A stretch of DNA of 64,000 nucleotides. It comes from Symbiodinium natans (Eukaryota; Sar; Dinophyceae; Suessiales; Symbiodiniaceae). The DNA is taken from positions 62,001 to 126,000 of the forward strand of contig CAJNDS010000192.1 in the NCBI GenBank assembly GCA_905221605.1, given 5' to 3'. Positions 28,931 to 41,100 of this stretch are shown here, piece after piece. The first letter of the stretch is position 1, and every line of letters starts with the position of its first letter. The notes under the pieces were generated by a model that was given only the letters and a program-made list of their open reading frames with translations, was not told the DNA's origin and did not search any database. A program made the position numbers and the translations under genes.

Positions 28931-30106
28931 CGCCAGGAAAGGGAGAGGGGCACGCAGGTGTGGGCAATGCCATTGCCCTGGCTCTATGTGGTGGTGGGTC
29001 GAATATCTTAAGGTCAGAGGCAGGGGAGGGAGAAGAGGAGCGCAACATTGTTCCTGGTCAAGTAGTGAGCAAAGGGACGACGTTCTCATGAGCCGGTGCA
29101 AATCCCGTGGAGAGGCCCAAAACCCCGCAAACCAAAAACCCTATGAAGCCGCAAAAACGCTATTATACAAATACCTACTATCAAGCCATAAAGACCCTAA
29201 TTATATTTACAAAATCCCTTACTCTTAAGCCCCTGAACCGATGAAGCGCCCCGCCTCGGTGGACGAGCGTGCAAAGGTCCTCGGCTTTTGGCTTCCGTTA
29301 AGGACTTGAGGAACAGTCCACCTGCTCTCGTTGCAGCATTCGCGAACATGTGACATGCAACTTACAGGGCTTTTTGGGTACAAATAGGCTGAGTATGGGG
29401 TTGACGGATGCAGCACCGGGAGGTCAAGCTCCTGCTCCCCACAAGCTTGAGGACTGCTACGAACTTGTTCGGCTTCCTCCGGTCACGATGCAGCTCCTTC
29501 CGGTTGCGTGGGCGCCCTCGGGGGCGGGGGCAGGGGCAAGCCGGGGGGTCTGGAGCCGGGAGATTCTCTGCAATCCCTTCCTTCCCCCCCCCCCCACCTC
29601 CCCTCTACTAAGTATGGTACGAGTACTACAGACATTGGGTAACCTTACTTGTAGGATTCGTCAAGGATTCGTTTCGGGCTTTCTTTGATAACAGGGCCTA
29701 GAAGCGTTTTGGTCTGGGGCTTTGCGCTCTAATATTGGATGTGGGATCTCCGTCGGCTGCGGGACGACCCGTGGCTGGGCTTTGACAGCTCCATGTTGCA
29801 GAGCAGGTGCTAGGAGCTTTTAGGGTTCAGGGCTTAGAGGTGCACAGGGTCCCGCAAACGCCTCATTCCAGTCCCCAATATCAGCTCAGTCTATCAAGAA
29901 GTGTTTCGGTATCGCACGGTCATTGGCGCATCTCCGAGCTCTAGGCATACCTAGCAGTAGCCTACATGCCTGCTCAACCACAAGCCGCTGCATTCTGCTC
30001 GCTTTAGGCATCCAGTCCACCCCCTCCCCCCCTCGTTCACGTTTCGACTTTCAGACTCGCAAGTTCTCGATGGGCTTTACCGACTGTTACGCGTTTCAAT
30101 CTTTTT

Positions 30107-30296
30107 TGGCTTTTCCACTTTTCGACTTTTTGACTTTTCGTTTTTTTTTGTTGGGGGGGGAGTCCGAAAAGTCGAAAACCCGAAAAGTCCCGAAAAGTCC
30201 CGAAAAGTCCCGAAAAATCCCGAAAAGTCCCGAAAAGTCGAAAAGTCAAAAAGTCGAAAACTTTTCGACTTTTCGACTTTTTGACTTTTCGATTTT
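30107..30296. repeat. GAAAAGTC satellite with inverted arms
   Basis: Six 10-bp CCGAAAAGTC-type units flanked by runs of the opposite orientation (CTTTTCGACTTTTTGACTTT). The arms can pair into a long hairpin. A second copy sits at 52,068-52,272. Confidence 0.9.
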
Positions 30297-30359
30297 GTTT
30301 TTTGAATCTCCGCTTAATTGAAAGAACGGGGGCTTGCGTGCTTAGCTTCATTATGGGCG

Positions 30360-33300
30360 GAACCTAGGAGGGGCTGTATCCCTAAACCCTAAACCCTAAA
30401 CCCGAAATGGTGGTAGTGTAGAGGGGGGTAGGGGAACCCATGAACTCACATGTGGCCAGTTTCATCTCCGGGGCTCCTCCACAGCCACCATGGCTGCGGG
30501 CCTCGCTGGGACGAAGCTTCGCGATTCTAAGGGCAGTTTGTATTATAAGGATTGATGCAGGGGTTCTAGGGTTTATCTAGGGTTTATATACGGAGTATAC
30601 GGATGTATATGGGGTGTATATCGGGATTCATATAGGGTTTATGTAGGGATTTCCGGGGTTTATGCAGGGATTGGGGGGCGTCTAGAAGGCATCCAGCATG
30701 GGTGCCGGCGCCGCCTGCAATCCCACATCTGAGGCCCCACTAACGGGGAAGGGCAAAGAAGGCGACCCAACCAGGACGCGGGATGGCGGGTGCACTCGAT
30801 GCAAGAAGGGCGGGGGAGGGGGGTGGGTCCTTCTCTTACAAAAAAGGTGGCCCTGGGAAACTGCAGCGTAGTTGTGTCCAACCAGTTTTCTTCCAAGCGG
30901 CGGGCTGCCCCCATCGGCGTTGGCTCACCCGAAAGCTTCTGAGAGATGGGATGCCCACGTATATGACTTAGATGTAGAAGGAATGCTTCTTTCCACGTTC
31001 CCCCTCTTGCTCTACTTGACTGCCTACCCGCGCAGCTGTGAGAACACGCCGGACATGTTCACGGACCAATGGTAAAGTCATCTTGTTCTGACATTGAAGC
31101 TGCTGCTTCCTTTTCGTGCTCAACTATTCCGTGCGCTTGAGATCGAAAGTGTTCACGGCGAACAAGGCGCAACAGTAGTCCCGACAGGCACAGATTTGAT
31201 GAAGACAGTCCCCAACGGGAGCCCAAAGCCCAGCTCCGTCTCAACAATGGTGAATGAGGTGTTGAGCAGCGTTTAAAGGACAAGGACTAAGTGATCGGAC
31301 CCTGAGCTGCAACTCATATGTTAAGTCACGAGCCGGTCGGGTTTTTTTCTCCAAGAAGGCTTTGCAAGCGCTCGGTCGCTCTTTTGCATTTGTGCTCGGA
31401 TGCTGCCTGCAGCACGCAGTCCGACCAGTTTTACATTGACAAGACGATACCATGGCGCGACACCTCTCAAGCGTTGCCCTTCTTCACACGATCCGCCAAG
31501 CTGGTACGGCCCAGATGTGTCTAGAGATGCATGTGCAAAATGTGAGAGGTGGCTGCGGAAGCTCAAAACTCCACTTCAAGGGTCATCCCGGCCGTGCATT
31601 AAACAGTTGCCACGCAGTGCAAACAGACTAGTTGGCTCCAGCCTAGGTCCTCGGGGGGACTTATAGAGCTTGAGCGAGCAGATCGGCTAGACTCCAGCAG
31701 CGGGAATGCGCAGGTGCACTTTTAAGCACCTGCAAGTGGCTTTGTGCCAACTGTTCAAGGAAGGTCATCCCGGCCATGCATTTAAACAGTTAGACGCGCT
31801 GCGAACAGGCTGAATGCCTCCAGTCTTTTCACCAAATACTCATGTTGCAGAATGTGCCCATGTGTCCTAGTGGTGACACATGTACACGAGTCCCATGAAG
31901 CTGGAAAACAACAGCACCAATGTTAGATCAAATTGTTCTGCACTTGAGGTCTACTTCTCAGACGCTCGGATCCTGGCCAAGCAGAGAGCCCCATCTCAAG
32001 GTGGCTCGGAGGGGGTTGAGTGGCTTGGGAGGGCTTTCCTGGTTCGAAGGGTTCCTTGGATAGCTTCCTTCCCGTCAACGAAGGTGTGGGGCTTCGAGGA
32101 AAGTGCTGGGATCCTCAGAACTTGGCTCCCCGATGCACCCAAGGACTTGTAGATTGGTGGAAAACCCCGGATGGAAATCTGAAACATTCCACGCTCCTTC
32201 CTCCACCTGAAAATAATTAAAATATGTGAAATTGAAGAAATGCTTCTCCCGTGCTCCTTGACCGGCTCTCCCTTGACGGCCCGGCAGATCATGCACATCA
32301 GCGTCGAGCACCCAAAGGGCGCGCCACCGACCTGGGCTCGCTTCTTGGGCTTGGGCTTGGGGTTTAAGGGGACTTGGAGGAGTTGATGATGATTCGGGTG
32401 CAGGGATTTTTAGGGTTTAGGCCTCAGCAGGGAGTCGACCCCCTCCCTACACTTCCTCCCCACCTTCCCATCGGACTTCGTCTTACGAACCTTGAATTTC
32501 ACCTTCGCCGGGGGGGGCGGGGGGGATCCCTGGAGTGTGGATGATCACGACACTTGTTCCAGTTTGTCTGCACCTAGCATTTTGATTGTTCATTACCATC
32601 TCGCTCTGACTGTGTTCCAACACTTTCCGTCGTTCCACACTGACTCCATGCCCCCTTCCTCTTCAAATCTGCAAGAGTTCGACGAAACACGTTTCGCCCA
32701 AGGCTTGTCTACTGCGCGCCTCGACCAGGCGCGGATGTCATCCGGCTCGTCCTTGACGTCCAGGCAGAGCAGGCCCACGTTTGGGCCATCATAAGAGTCG
32801 AAAGCGCGAAAGGGCACCCCACAGACCTGGGCTTGCTTCTTTGGCTTACGGCTTGTAGGGCTTAAAGGGCGGAGTTTAGGATTTTGGCATCGTACCTCCG
32901 AACAACTCCCTGTACTGCCCCTCCCCTGCCCCCACGAAACCTCCCTCGTCCCTTCGGGATCACATGAGCGCGCGGGGGGGGTTTCAGCACGGGGTGATTT
33001 GTGAAGCAAGGGGCTGCTTATTCGGGGTACTTTCTGCAAAGAAGCCTGGTTCGAGCGGTATCTCGGAGTCGACTCCAAAATTAAAAGAAGACCCCCAAGT
33101 GGTGTTCCGCGCAATGCTGCGCGTCTTCGTTTCACCCCAAGACCCTGCCGAGGCACATTAAGGCAAACTCAATTTCCTTGCCGCTCTGGTTCCAGCTGCA
33201 CCTCGGAAGCTCATGCATCTTGCCTCAACCATTGTCAACATTCATTATTTGACTCGCCCCTAAGGCCTTTAAGCCCTTTCATTGAGCCCAGGCGCAAGGC

Positions 33301-35052
33301 TTGCGGACTTAACCCGGTGGCACCTCCGAGGGCCTCCCCCGTCGTCTGCAAAACATCTCCTCGGGGAGAACGGGGCAGGTGTCTGACTGGGGCTACAATT
33401 ACGAGCAGAGTACGTCTTGCTGTGGTGACATTTACTGCGGGTTTTCTGATCGTTTTAACAAACGGCCCGTCCTAACATTTTGCAATGAACCCCATAAGCC
33501 CTGCAAAGCCTGTGTGCTCACAGCCTTGGGCCCCTGAAGCAACCCTTCTGCCCCCGGAAATTTAAAAGGAAAGGCTTTTTGGCACCCATCTCCTGGGATC
33601 ATCACAAACCCGGGAGGCGCCAGCGGCAGATGCTGTGTCTGGCACCATACGACACTCGAAAGGCCACTCTGCATGCTCGTCTAATTTGCGGTGTATGCGA
33701 AGTGGGCTTATACAGAATATAAACCAAGGTGGTGGGGCTAGGTCTGCAAGTAACCTTAGGTCACGGCGTGGTCCCGAAGCTACTCTGTGATGGTGTTGAA
33801 GCTACCAGTTCCTGGCCTCTGTTCACATCGTTCCTTCTAGAGCTTCCGTGTCGTGACCAGTGTCTCTACTTCAGTTGACCCTTGATGGCTGGTGGAATCA
33901 CGGACGGATCCACAAGCATGGAAGTTCGAGGCTTCTTGGAAAAGCTACATCTCATCTGCCTGCCATCCTGTCTAAGTGCCAGAAGCGCCCGCCTGCAGGA
34001 GTTAAGATCCCACTCCCATGGAATCCACAAGCATGGAAGTTGGAGGCTTGGAAAAGTTACATCTACCTGCAATCTTGTCTCTAAGTGACAGAAGCAATTC
34101 CTCCCAAGCGCCGGACGCCCGCCCGTATGAGTTAAGATCCCACTCCCATGGCCAAGGCCTTTTGACAGGCACAGGGCACGTTAGCTTTGAAAGTCTTCTG
34201 CTTGGGTGAGACATGGTGAGACATGGTTGCATATTGCAGGCCGGCTGCCAGCTAATTAAGCGTAGTCATGGAGGAGCATCCCCCAGAGGTTGGGAGATTC
34301 TGCGGGGCGGGTTTGCTCGGAGCTCTTGCACGGTCCACGCAAAGCGAGCCGGGAGACCGCATCCCCGAGGGAAAAGGAAATGTCCCACCCACACCCCGAA
34401 TTGTCGGGGCTGCGGTCTCCCCTTGTGGTTTTTCTCAACAGCTTCCGGCTCCGAAGCCAAACCCACCAAGAGGCACCTCTGTGCCACTTTGTGGCTTTTG
34501 TCCTGCCAGGCCCTCCGTGGCCTCTGCCGGGGGCCACTTCTTCGATCTGGCCGATAGCTATTCGAATCGGAATGTTAGTGGGCTTTTTCAGGGTCCATCA
34601 GCTCCCCAGGGCCTCTTTGGATGCTTCGGAAACCGCAACAGCGTTTGGCGTCCAACGCTCGGCCCTCGAAGGCTTCACTTGTCAACCTCAAACCCCCAAA
34701 CCAGACCTTCCAAGCCCTAAGCCCTCAAAAGACCCTAAATCCATAAACCCTAAACATCCTAAGCTCTCTTTGTAATAAGCCTAAAAAGCCGCTACGTAAC
34801 CAAAACCCTAGTTCTGTGGGAGAGCTTTCCCCGAAGCCGGGCCCTGAGGATGGTCGTTTGGCCTCTCTCTTCGGAGGGCAAAAGGAGTGAATTTTGCGAG
34901 CGCTGTGGGCATTCGCAGTTCTTATAAGTTGGCCCCCCTGAAGCCCTGAAGCAGATGCTAAGTAAGATACTCTTACGCACAGAAACTGATCTTGCAAAGA
35001 TTGTACCACAGCAGAGGATCTTGGCACACTTGATGGAGAGCCCACAACGCTC
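30360..35052. other. Intergenic block downstream of copy 2
   Basis: Homologous to 1-5,197 and 52,340-57,361; no gene recognised. Near 32,724-32,850 the minus strand reads FDSYDGPNVGLLCLDVKDEP after a basic KPKKQAQV, the clearest of three related segments, but the frame across its edge is not shared by the copies. Confidence 0.7.
30380..30403. repeat. Short telomere-like array
   Basis: Three CCCTAAA units at the boundary between upstream and intergenic blocks. Confidence 0.9.
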
Positions 35053-35115
35053 CTAGCGCTGCGGCCGGAGCTTCAGATCTTCCATGGTGCGATCCCGGAA
35101 GGCAGCGGCGACTGC
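35053..35115 (-). CDS. Copy 2 terminal exon with stop
   Basis: AVAAAFRDRTMEDLKLRPQR then TAG; acceptor GCAG^GCA. Same protein as copy 1. Confidence 0.8.
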   Translation of the reverse strand, partial: AVAAAFRDRTMEDLKLRPQR

Positions 35116-38100
35116 CTGCATCATCGAGATTTCTGTGGTGCTTAGTGTACGGCGGGGAATGGACTTGCGCGAATCTGTTTTCTTGGCCACATGTGTTCCG
35201 TCTAGCAGCAGCAAAAGGGACCTACCCAGCCATATGAGCGAACCCGACCAGCATTGGCGTTGTGACCGGGGGTTGCTCTAGATGAGAGGCGCCTCACGCG
35301 CCCTATTCCCAAGCCCGGCTTTTCTGACCTCCACGCCGGCGTCGCTGAGGGAATTCTCGTGGAGCCAGAGGATCTTGAGCACCTTATTGTCGCGGAGGCC
35401 GTGGACCAAGGCCTGCGGCGCGGCTTGTTGAGAGGCGTGAGACATAGAGAGGCCTTCGCAAAGCCTCTGCTGCTTCAGATTCGCTGCACGGCCGTTCATC
35501 GCAGCGCCCTGAAGATGCAATATTCTTTGAGGTCCAAGACCTCCAAGCTCAACAGCCCCAAGACTGTCCCAAACTTTGCAGAAAAAAACCAAGCCGGACG
35601 GCAAAAAGGCACAACGCCGTGCACCCGCGCCTCTGCTCCCACATCGCTGACCCGGTTCTGACTCAGGGTCAGCGTGGTCAATTTCAGCAGTCGCGGCAGG
35701 ACCCCGACCAAGGCCTGCAAAAGGACACCGAAGCCCGGCAACACTCTGGCAAGCCTGCTTTGGTTCTACAGAACGCGGGGCTATGGAGCATACCATGCTA
35801 TGCCCTTTCACCAATACGCATGTCTCACTGATGCGCTGTCACCAACAGTGAACCCAAAAAAGGCCAAGGCAAATCTCACCATCTTGCAAGGTTCTCAGCG
35901 TGGAGCTGTGCACCGATTCGAAAACTTACTCACCGAGAATACAGCGCAAGAGGCTGCCTTGTTGCACATGCTGTTGAGAGCTCCAAAGGAGAAAGTTCCG
36001 CCTTCCCACACATACTTCCTCAGAAGCCCCTCACCGTCCTCACCTGTGCAAGCTTAGTCCCGGAGAGCTTCCTCGTGCATTTCACTCCTGGACTGTCTTC
36101 CCCGGCGCAGAAGTGAAAGGATGATAAACCGCAAAGGTTGTTGGATTGTCGGATTCCTAAAGATGCCAACGTCGCCGGCCTGCGCGCCATCATCGCCGAA
36201 GCTGTTGTCGCGCAAGGCGAGAATCTGTGCAGTTCCCAGAACAAAACAAGTATCAATCTCATACGCTGCTTGCTCACTGGAACACAATGCGAACAGTGCA
36301 CCTTCACAGGGCCTGGCAAGCACATTCCACTCCATCACGAGTCTTTCTACAGGGCTGCAATTCATCATGGCAACACCGCCTGCATCTGCGTGAGGTGCTG
36401 GAGGACTTCGGCCAGGGCCTGGCATACGATGCAAACCCGCTTCCCAAAACCTAGATATTCTAAACTCGCAGCACGTCGCTCTCTCAGCAGCGCGTCCCAA
36501 TCCCATGCAGCTGCCGCAGCATGCTGCTTTGAATTGAACCGATTTCAATGGGAACGTGGAGGTTCAGACTGAATTATTTGTTGATTTAGAGGGCCCAAAC
36601 TCGATGCCGAAAAATGGTGCAAGACTTTCTGTTTTCCATGCACGTTTGGACAGCATGCTCACCTGGCCCACTTGGAGTTCGCCGCTGGGGTTCACATCAA
36701 TCTTCAGATGTTCGGGAAACAAGTTTTTACGGTACTGACGCAGGAGGCAGGAAACAAATCACGTCTACCAGCTGCAGCTCGAGACGATGCCTGGAGCCCG
36801 GCATCTGTGATGGAGTTGCTGTGCAGCCTCAAGTCGCTGAGCTGCGCATGTGGCCGCAGCGCGCTGGCCAGGGCCTCGCTCCCCGTGCCCACGCCGCCAG
36901 CAACATGCGCTGCATGGACTTGCCCTCTTTCCACAGAAAAACCCCTACAATCCAAGTGAACTGACTGGCAGCCCCAACCTTCCAGCAAACCATCCGCGCA
37001 CAGGATGCCCCGTGCCAAGCCTTGATGCCACCGTCGCCAATTCGGTTTTCGTAGAGCATCAGCTTCTGCAAGGCCGTGTGTCCGCCCAGGCCAGCAGCGA
37101 GAGCCTGCCGAAGCTGCCCCATTGAGCCCTCTGCGTCCCCCAGTCTTGGACTGGTTCACTGTGTGGGCTGAAGGAGAATCGATGGCTGATGCCGGGGGCG
37201 AGGGCATTCATGCAGGTTCCGTGAACTTAATTTGGTGTGCCGATGAGCCTAAAGAACGTCTTCCTGATCCCCCGAGCCCCATTGACCAGCCGCCACAACT
37301 GAGACGAACGGACCAGCATGACAGGTTTGTCCTGTGCGTCTCGCTGCTGTAATGGTTGGTGCCGTGATTGGCGCTTGAGCACGTCGGAGTTCGGGGGCCC
37401 TGGGCTTGGTTTATCCTGGCCCGGCTGCCGGGCCCAGAAACCAAAAGCCGCCAAAAGAGAAAAACACTGCAGATCCTTCGGCGCGGCTCCCAGTGAGGCC
37501 CGAGCTGCCAGAAAACTTGCGCCAAATGCCGAACGCCCCTTCCCAGTCCGAGTCTCTGCGGAAAATAATATACACTTAAGACGGAACAGGCAGCCAGCCC
37601 TTTGCATGTTTCAGGCGCTCTTAGCATGAGGTGATTGGCCTGCATGCCGAAAGTTAGGCTTGCCGCATTTCGAACTTACAGCGTGCATGGCTCCATCTGC
37701 CAGAATGGAATTCCTCACGTGTTGGCACTGACGCACGGCTCACTTTAAATTCAGCAACTGTTGAGAGTTGACCAGGCCTCCGAAGTTGTACGCCGTTCTT
37801 TCTGGGAGATGGGCCTATATAGACCTCTTCCTGAGACCCCTAGCCCCATTGAGAAGCCGCCACAACTGAGACGGAGGATCAGCATGGCAGGCTTGGCGGC
37901 TTGTCCTGTGCGTTTTGCTGCTTCATAATGGTTGGTGCCGTGGTGGGCGCTTGAGCGTCGGAGTTCGGGGGCCCCTGGGCTTGGTAATTCTCCTGGGCCC
38001 GGCTGCCGGGCTCAGAAACCAAAAGTCGTCAAAAGACAAAAACAGAATGACAAAGCAACACCACGAGCATAAATGGGGCGCGGGCGGGACAGTGCGCACC

Positions 38101-41100
38101 ACTACAGGAAGTGCACGGACCCTGGAGCAACCTGCCTCCACACTCCCTGACAAAGGATACGATTTAGATACGTCTTGGGGGCCAGCAGCGTTTTCAAGTT
38201 GTACTTGCAGGAAAGCCGCGAACCGAACCGCAAACCGGAACCGAACCGCCAGGAACCGCACGCGCGAAGGAACCGTGTGAACGTGAACCGCCGAAACCGC
38301 GACAAACACGAACCGTGGCCTTACTGTACTTGGTTCTTTGAAAAGGGAGTGAAATGGTGACGTGTCCTTCACTGCAAGGCTCAGGACGTAAGATCTGTCT
38401 GAAGGGCACGGACCCAAGCCCAGGCTTCCCTGCCTCCCACAGACGCACTCCCCCTCCTGCCCTTGCGTTGCTTTTGCCAACAGAAAGCACGGCCCTCCTC
38501 TCCCCGACTCTCGGACCCTGGGGCCTGCCAACTCTTGAAGCCTCTAACCCCATTTGGAAATTGCCAGAACTGAGATGTCAGGAAGGTGCTCGGCATCGGT
38601 TTCGTGCTGGAGCGCACCATGAATTTTGTTAGGACTGGCGTGGGTTTGACGGTGCAGGAGTTCGGGCAATGGGCTTGGTCTATCGCTCGGCTCAGAAAAC
38701 CGAAATCACCAAGCGACAAAAGCAGAACATCAAACAACACCAGGTCGCCGGCTAGATTCTATTGGAAGACCCGAGGTCTATCAGTGCCACTTAACTTCAG
38801 TACTGGCTATGCGGAAAGCTGATGTCTGCCTCTACAGCCCGCAGGGCTTCACAGAACGCGCTCCCTTAAGAAGTCTTCTGTGACATCGCACAGCGGCCCA
38901 ACCTGGGCTCCAGAGTCTCCGATGGCATTCTCGCTCAGCTTCAGCTCCTTCGCCGGGAGGGGCTCGTAGGAATGCGAACTTGTGGCATTCGAGTTGAGAG
39001 AAGATGCGGCCGCACGGCGATTTTCGAGGCTTGCTGCTGCGCTGAAAAGGCTTCAGCTTTGGTGCGGTTCAGATTCAGATCGAGACTTCGGGCAGATATC
39101 TCTAGAACTGCACCGCCTTGTGTTGTTTTCATGAAGTCAACAGACGTGATGCCTATGCACGAGGTATGCGCCATCCTTGCGAGACCCCATGCTATGCAAC
39201 GCGTGCATCCGTCAGAAAATGCACGAGCTTGTCAGATCAAACTTCAAACTCAAGCAAGCTAGGTACTCGACATCGGACACTCGGATACTTGGATCCATGG
39301 ATTAATGTCGCATGCGACAATTTAATTCCATCTATCAATTCGCAACGCCCTGACAAACGGGACTGACGGCCTGCCCTTCGCGACATCCCACGCGACTCAA
39401 AACCAAGCGAGCTTCAGGGAAGTGCCTCAACTGGAAGCTCCTTGTTGGACATTATAAGGCCTAAACCCTAAACATCCCAAAGCCCTAAACCGATGAGGAA
39501 GCGCGGCTAGGCAGCCCATGAACCCACAGCTTCGACAGGCTCCAAGATCCCTTTCAATCTTCGGGGGCGAAGATTCCTTCAACTCGCGGTGTTTAGGGTT
39601 CAGGGCTTTATAGGGTTTGGAGGGAATCCTACAGCTATTTAAGGAATTTTCCTTGCTTAAGGGTTTTTGAGCTACCCTTCACGTTTGATCAGTCAAACCC
39701 GAATAGCATGCCGCTCCCAAGCAGAGCTCCCCGGCGACCTTTACAAACCCCGGCGGAGACTGGCAACTGGCGGTCCTCGATGTTCGGGAGAGCTTTCAGT
39801 GCTTCTCCCAGGGCCTCTGCACACGAGGAAGTTTGGGGAGAGCGGGTCTTGGAAGTTGGGAGGGCCATGTCCCGGACTTTGACTCGTCACAGTCCGAGGC
39901 TCTCAGGATAACTCCGCAGGACATGCTTTTTGTACGCACTTAAGACGGAACAGGCAGTGCACCTGCACCGAACAAATCCCAACATGATCAACTCCAGGCC
40001 TGCGTCCCCACTTCGCCGAAGGCATTGTTGCTCAGGCTTAGGTCTCGTAAGTTCTTGTGGCTTGCGAGGCCCTCGGCGATGGCCTGCGTGGGGACAGGCC
40101 ACCTTGCAGAAGCGCACCTTCGGCCCTCAATCTGGCCATCACGTCGCCGGACGTCTGAAACATCTTCAGGGCCTATGCAGTACCGACTCCAAAACTTCCC
40201 CCCCCCCCCCTCCCGAGGCCTGGAGGCCGCTGTCGCCGATGCGATTGCCGAGCAGCCACAGCACTCGCAGCGAGGAGTGGCCGCCCAGACCAGCTCCAAG
40301 GGCCTCCCGCAGGCGACCGAATCTATAGGACTCTTTGTCTTTTGGAAACATGCGGAAACACCATGGGATGCTAGGCAGGGAAAGGCCCTCCTTGCAAGTA
40401 TCTTTCGCAGCAGGTTTTCGGATGGCCGAGTTCTGTCTCTTTGTTTTCGTTTGGAAACGGTGTAGGCATCAGCCCTGGCAAGTGCCCTTCTCAAGGGGTC
40501 AGTTGCAGAACCCCTCCGCCCACAAAGTGGGAAAGTCCTTTCTGGGGGCCAAGGCTTATCCTCTTCGCAGGTTCCCCCGGGCTCGCGCATGCGGGCCAAA
40601 AAGGGGGGGGGGGGGGGTACCGGTACCGACAGCTTCTACTTGCAAAAAAAAACATCCAGAGGAAAGGAGGTTTGGAAGTTCATGGCCGTAAATATTGTAA
40701 GTTAAAAAAAAGCTTGGCAGGGCGAGTATTGCAATTTCGACAGTACTTCAGTGGGCAAGATCTTATATCTTCGACTCTTAAAGGGGGCTGTCGGTGAGAA
40801 GCAAGGGTATTGCAGATAGTTTGGCCTCTTGTCGGGGGTTGTCGGAGAAGAAAGGGTACGTATTGCAGATATCTTGGTGTTCTAATTTTCGATTCTTAGA
40901 GGGTTGCTAGTGCTGCAATCAACAGCATACCCTGAAGCCGAGAGGGGTGTACATGTGTGAATGCAGCTTGCAGCTTCCAGATGGGGTCACGTCGAAAGCT
41001 TTTTGGCGAGGCCCTGGAAAAGCCACCCCCCCCACCCAAGAACGGGTAGCCAGCCACCGTCTCCCATCTTCATCAAATGGCAGAAGAGGTGAGCTTCTTG

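Larger units (their letters stand above)
23600..30360. other. Upstream region of copy 1
   Basis: No gene recognised. It should contain the missing 5' exon(s) of copy 1. The right part (about 26,930-30,360) is homologous to 48,950-52,340; 25,440-26,930 has no counterpart in copy 2. Contains LRR-like scraps, a GA-rich microsatellite and a hairpin satellite. Confidence 0.65.
37105..38902 (-). other. Long intron of copy 2 before LRR d
   Basis: 1,798 bp, homologous to 7,546-9,058. Carries the half-exon relic near 37.48 kb and the 117-bp insertion at 38,208-38,324. Confidence 0.75.

Noticed and set aside
28696-29101. Long frames of L, P, S or R, E, G residues
   Set aside because: Translation of the GA/GGGA microsatellite; the same applies to 50,761-51,249 and 57,671-58,009.
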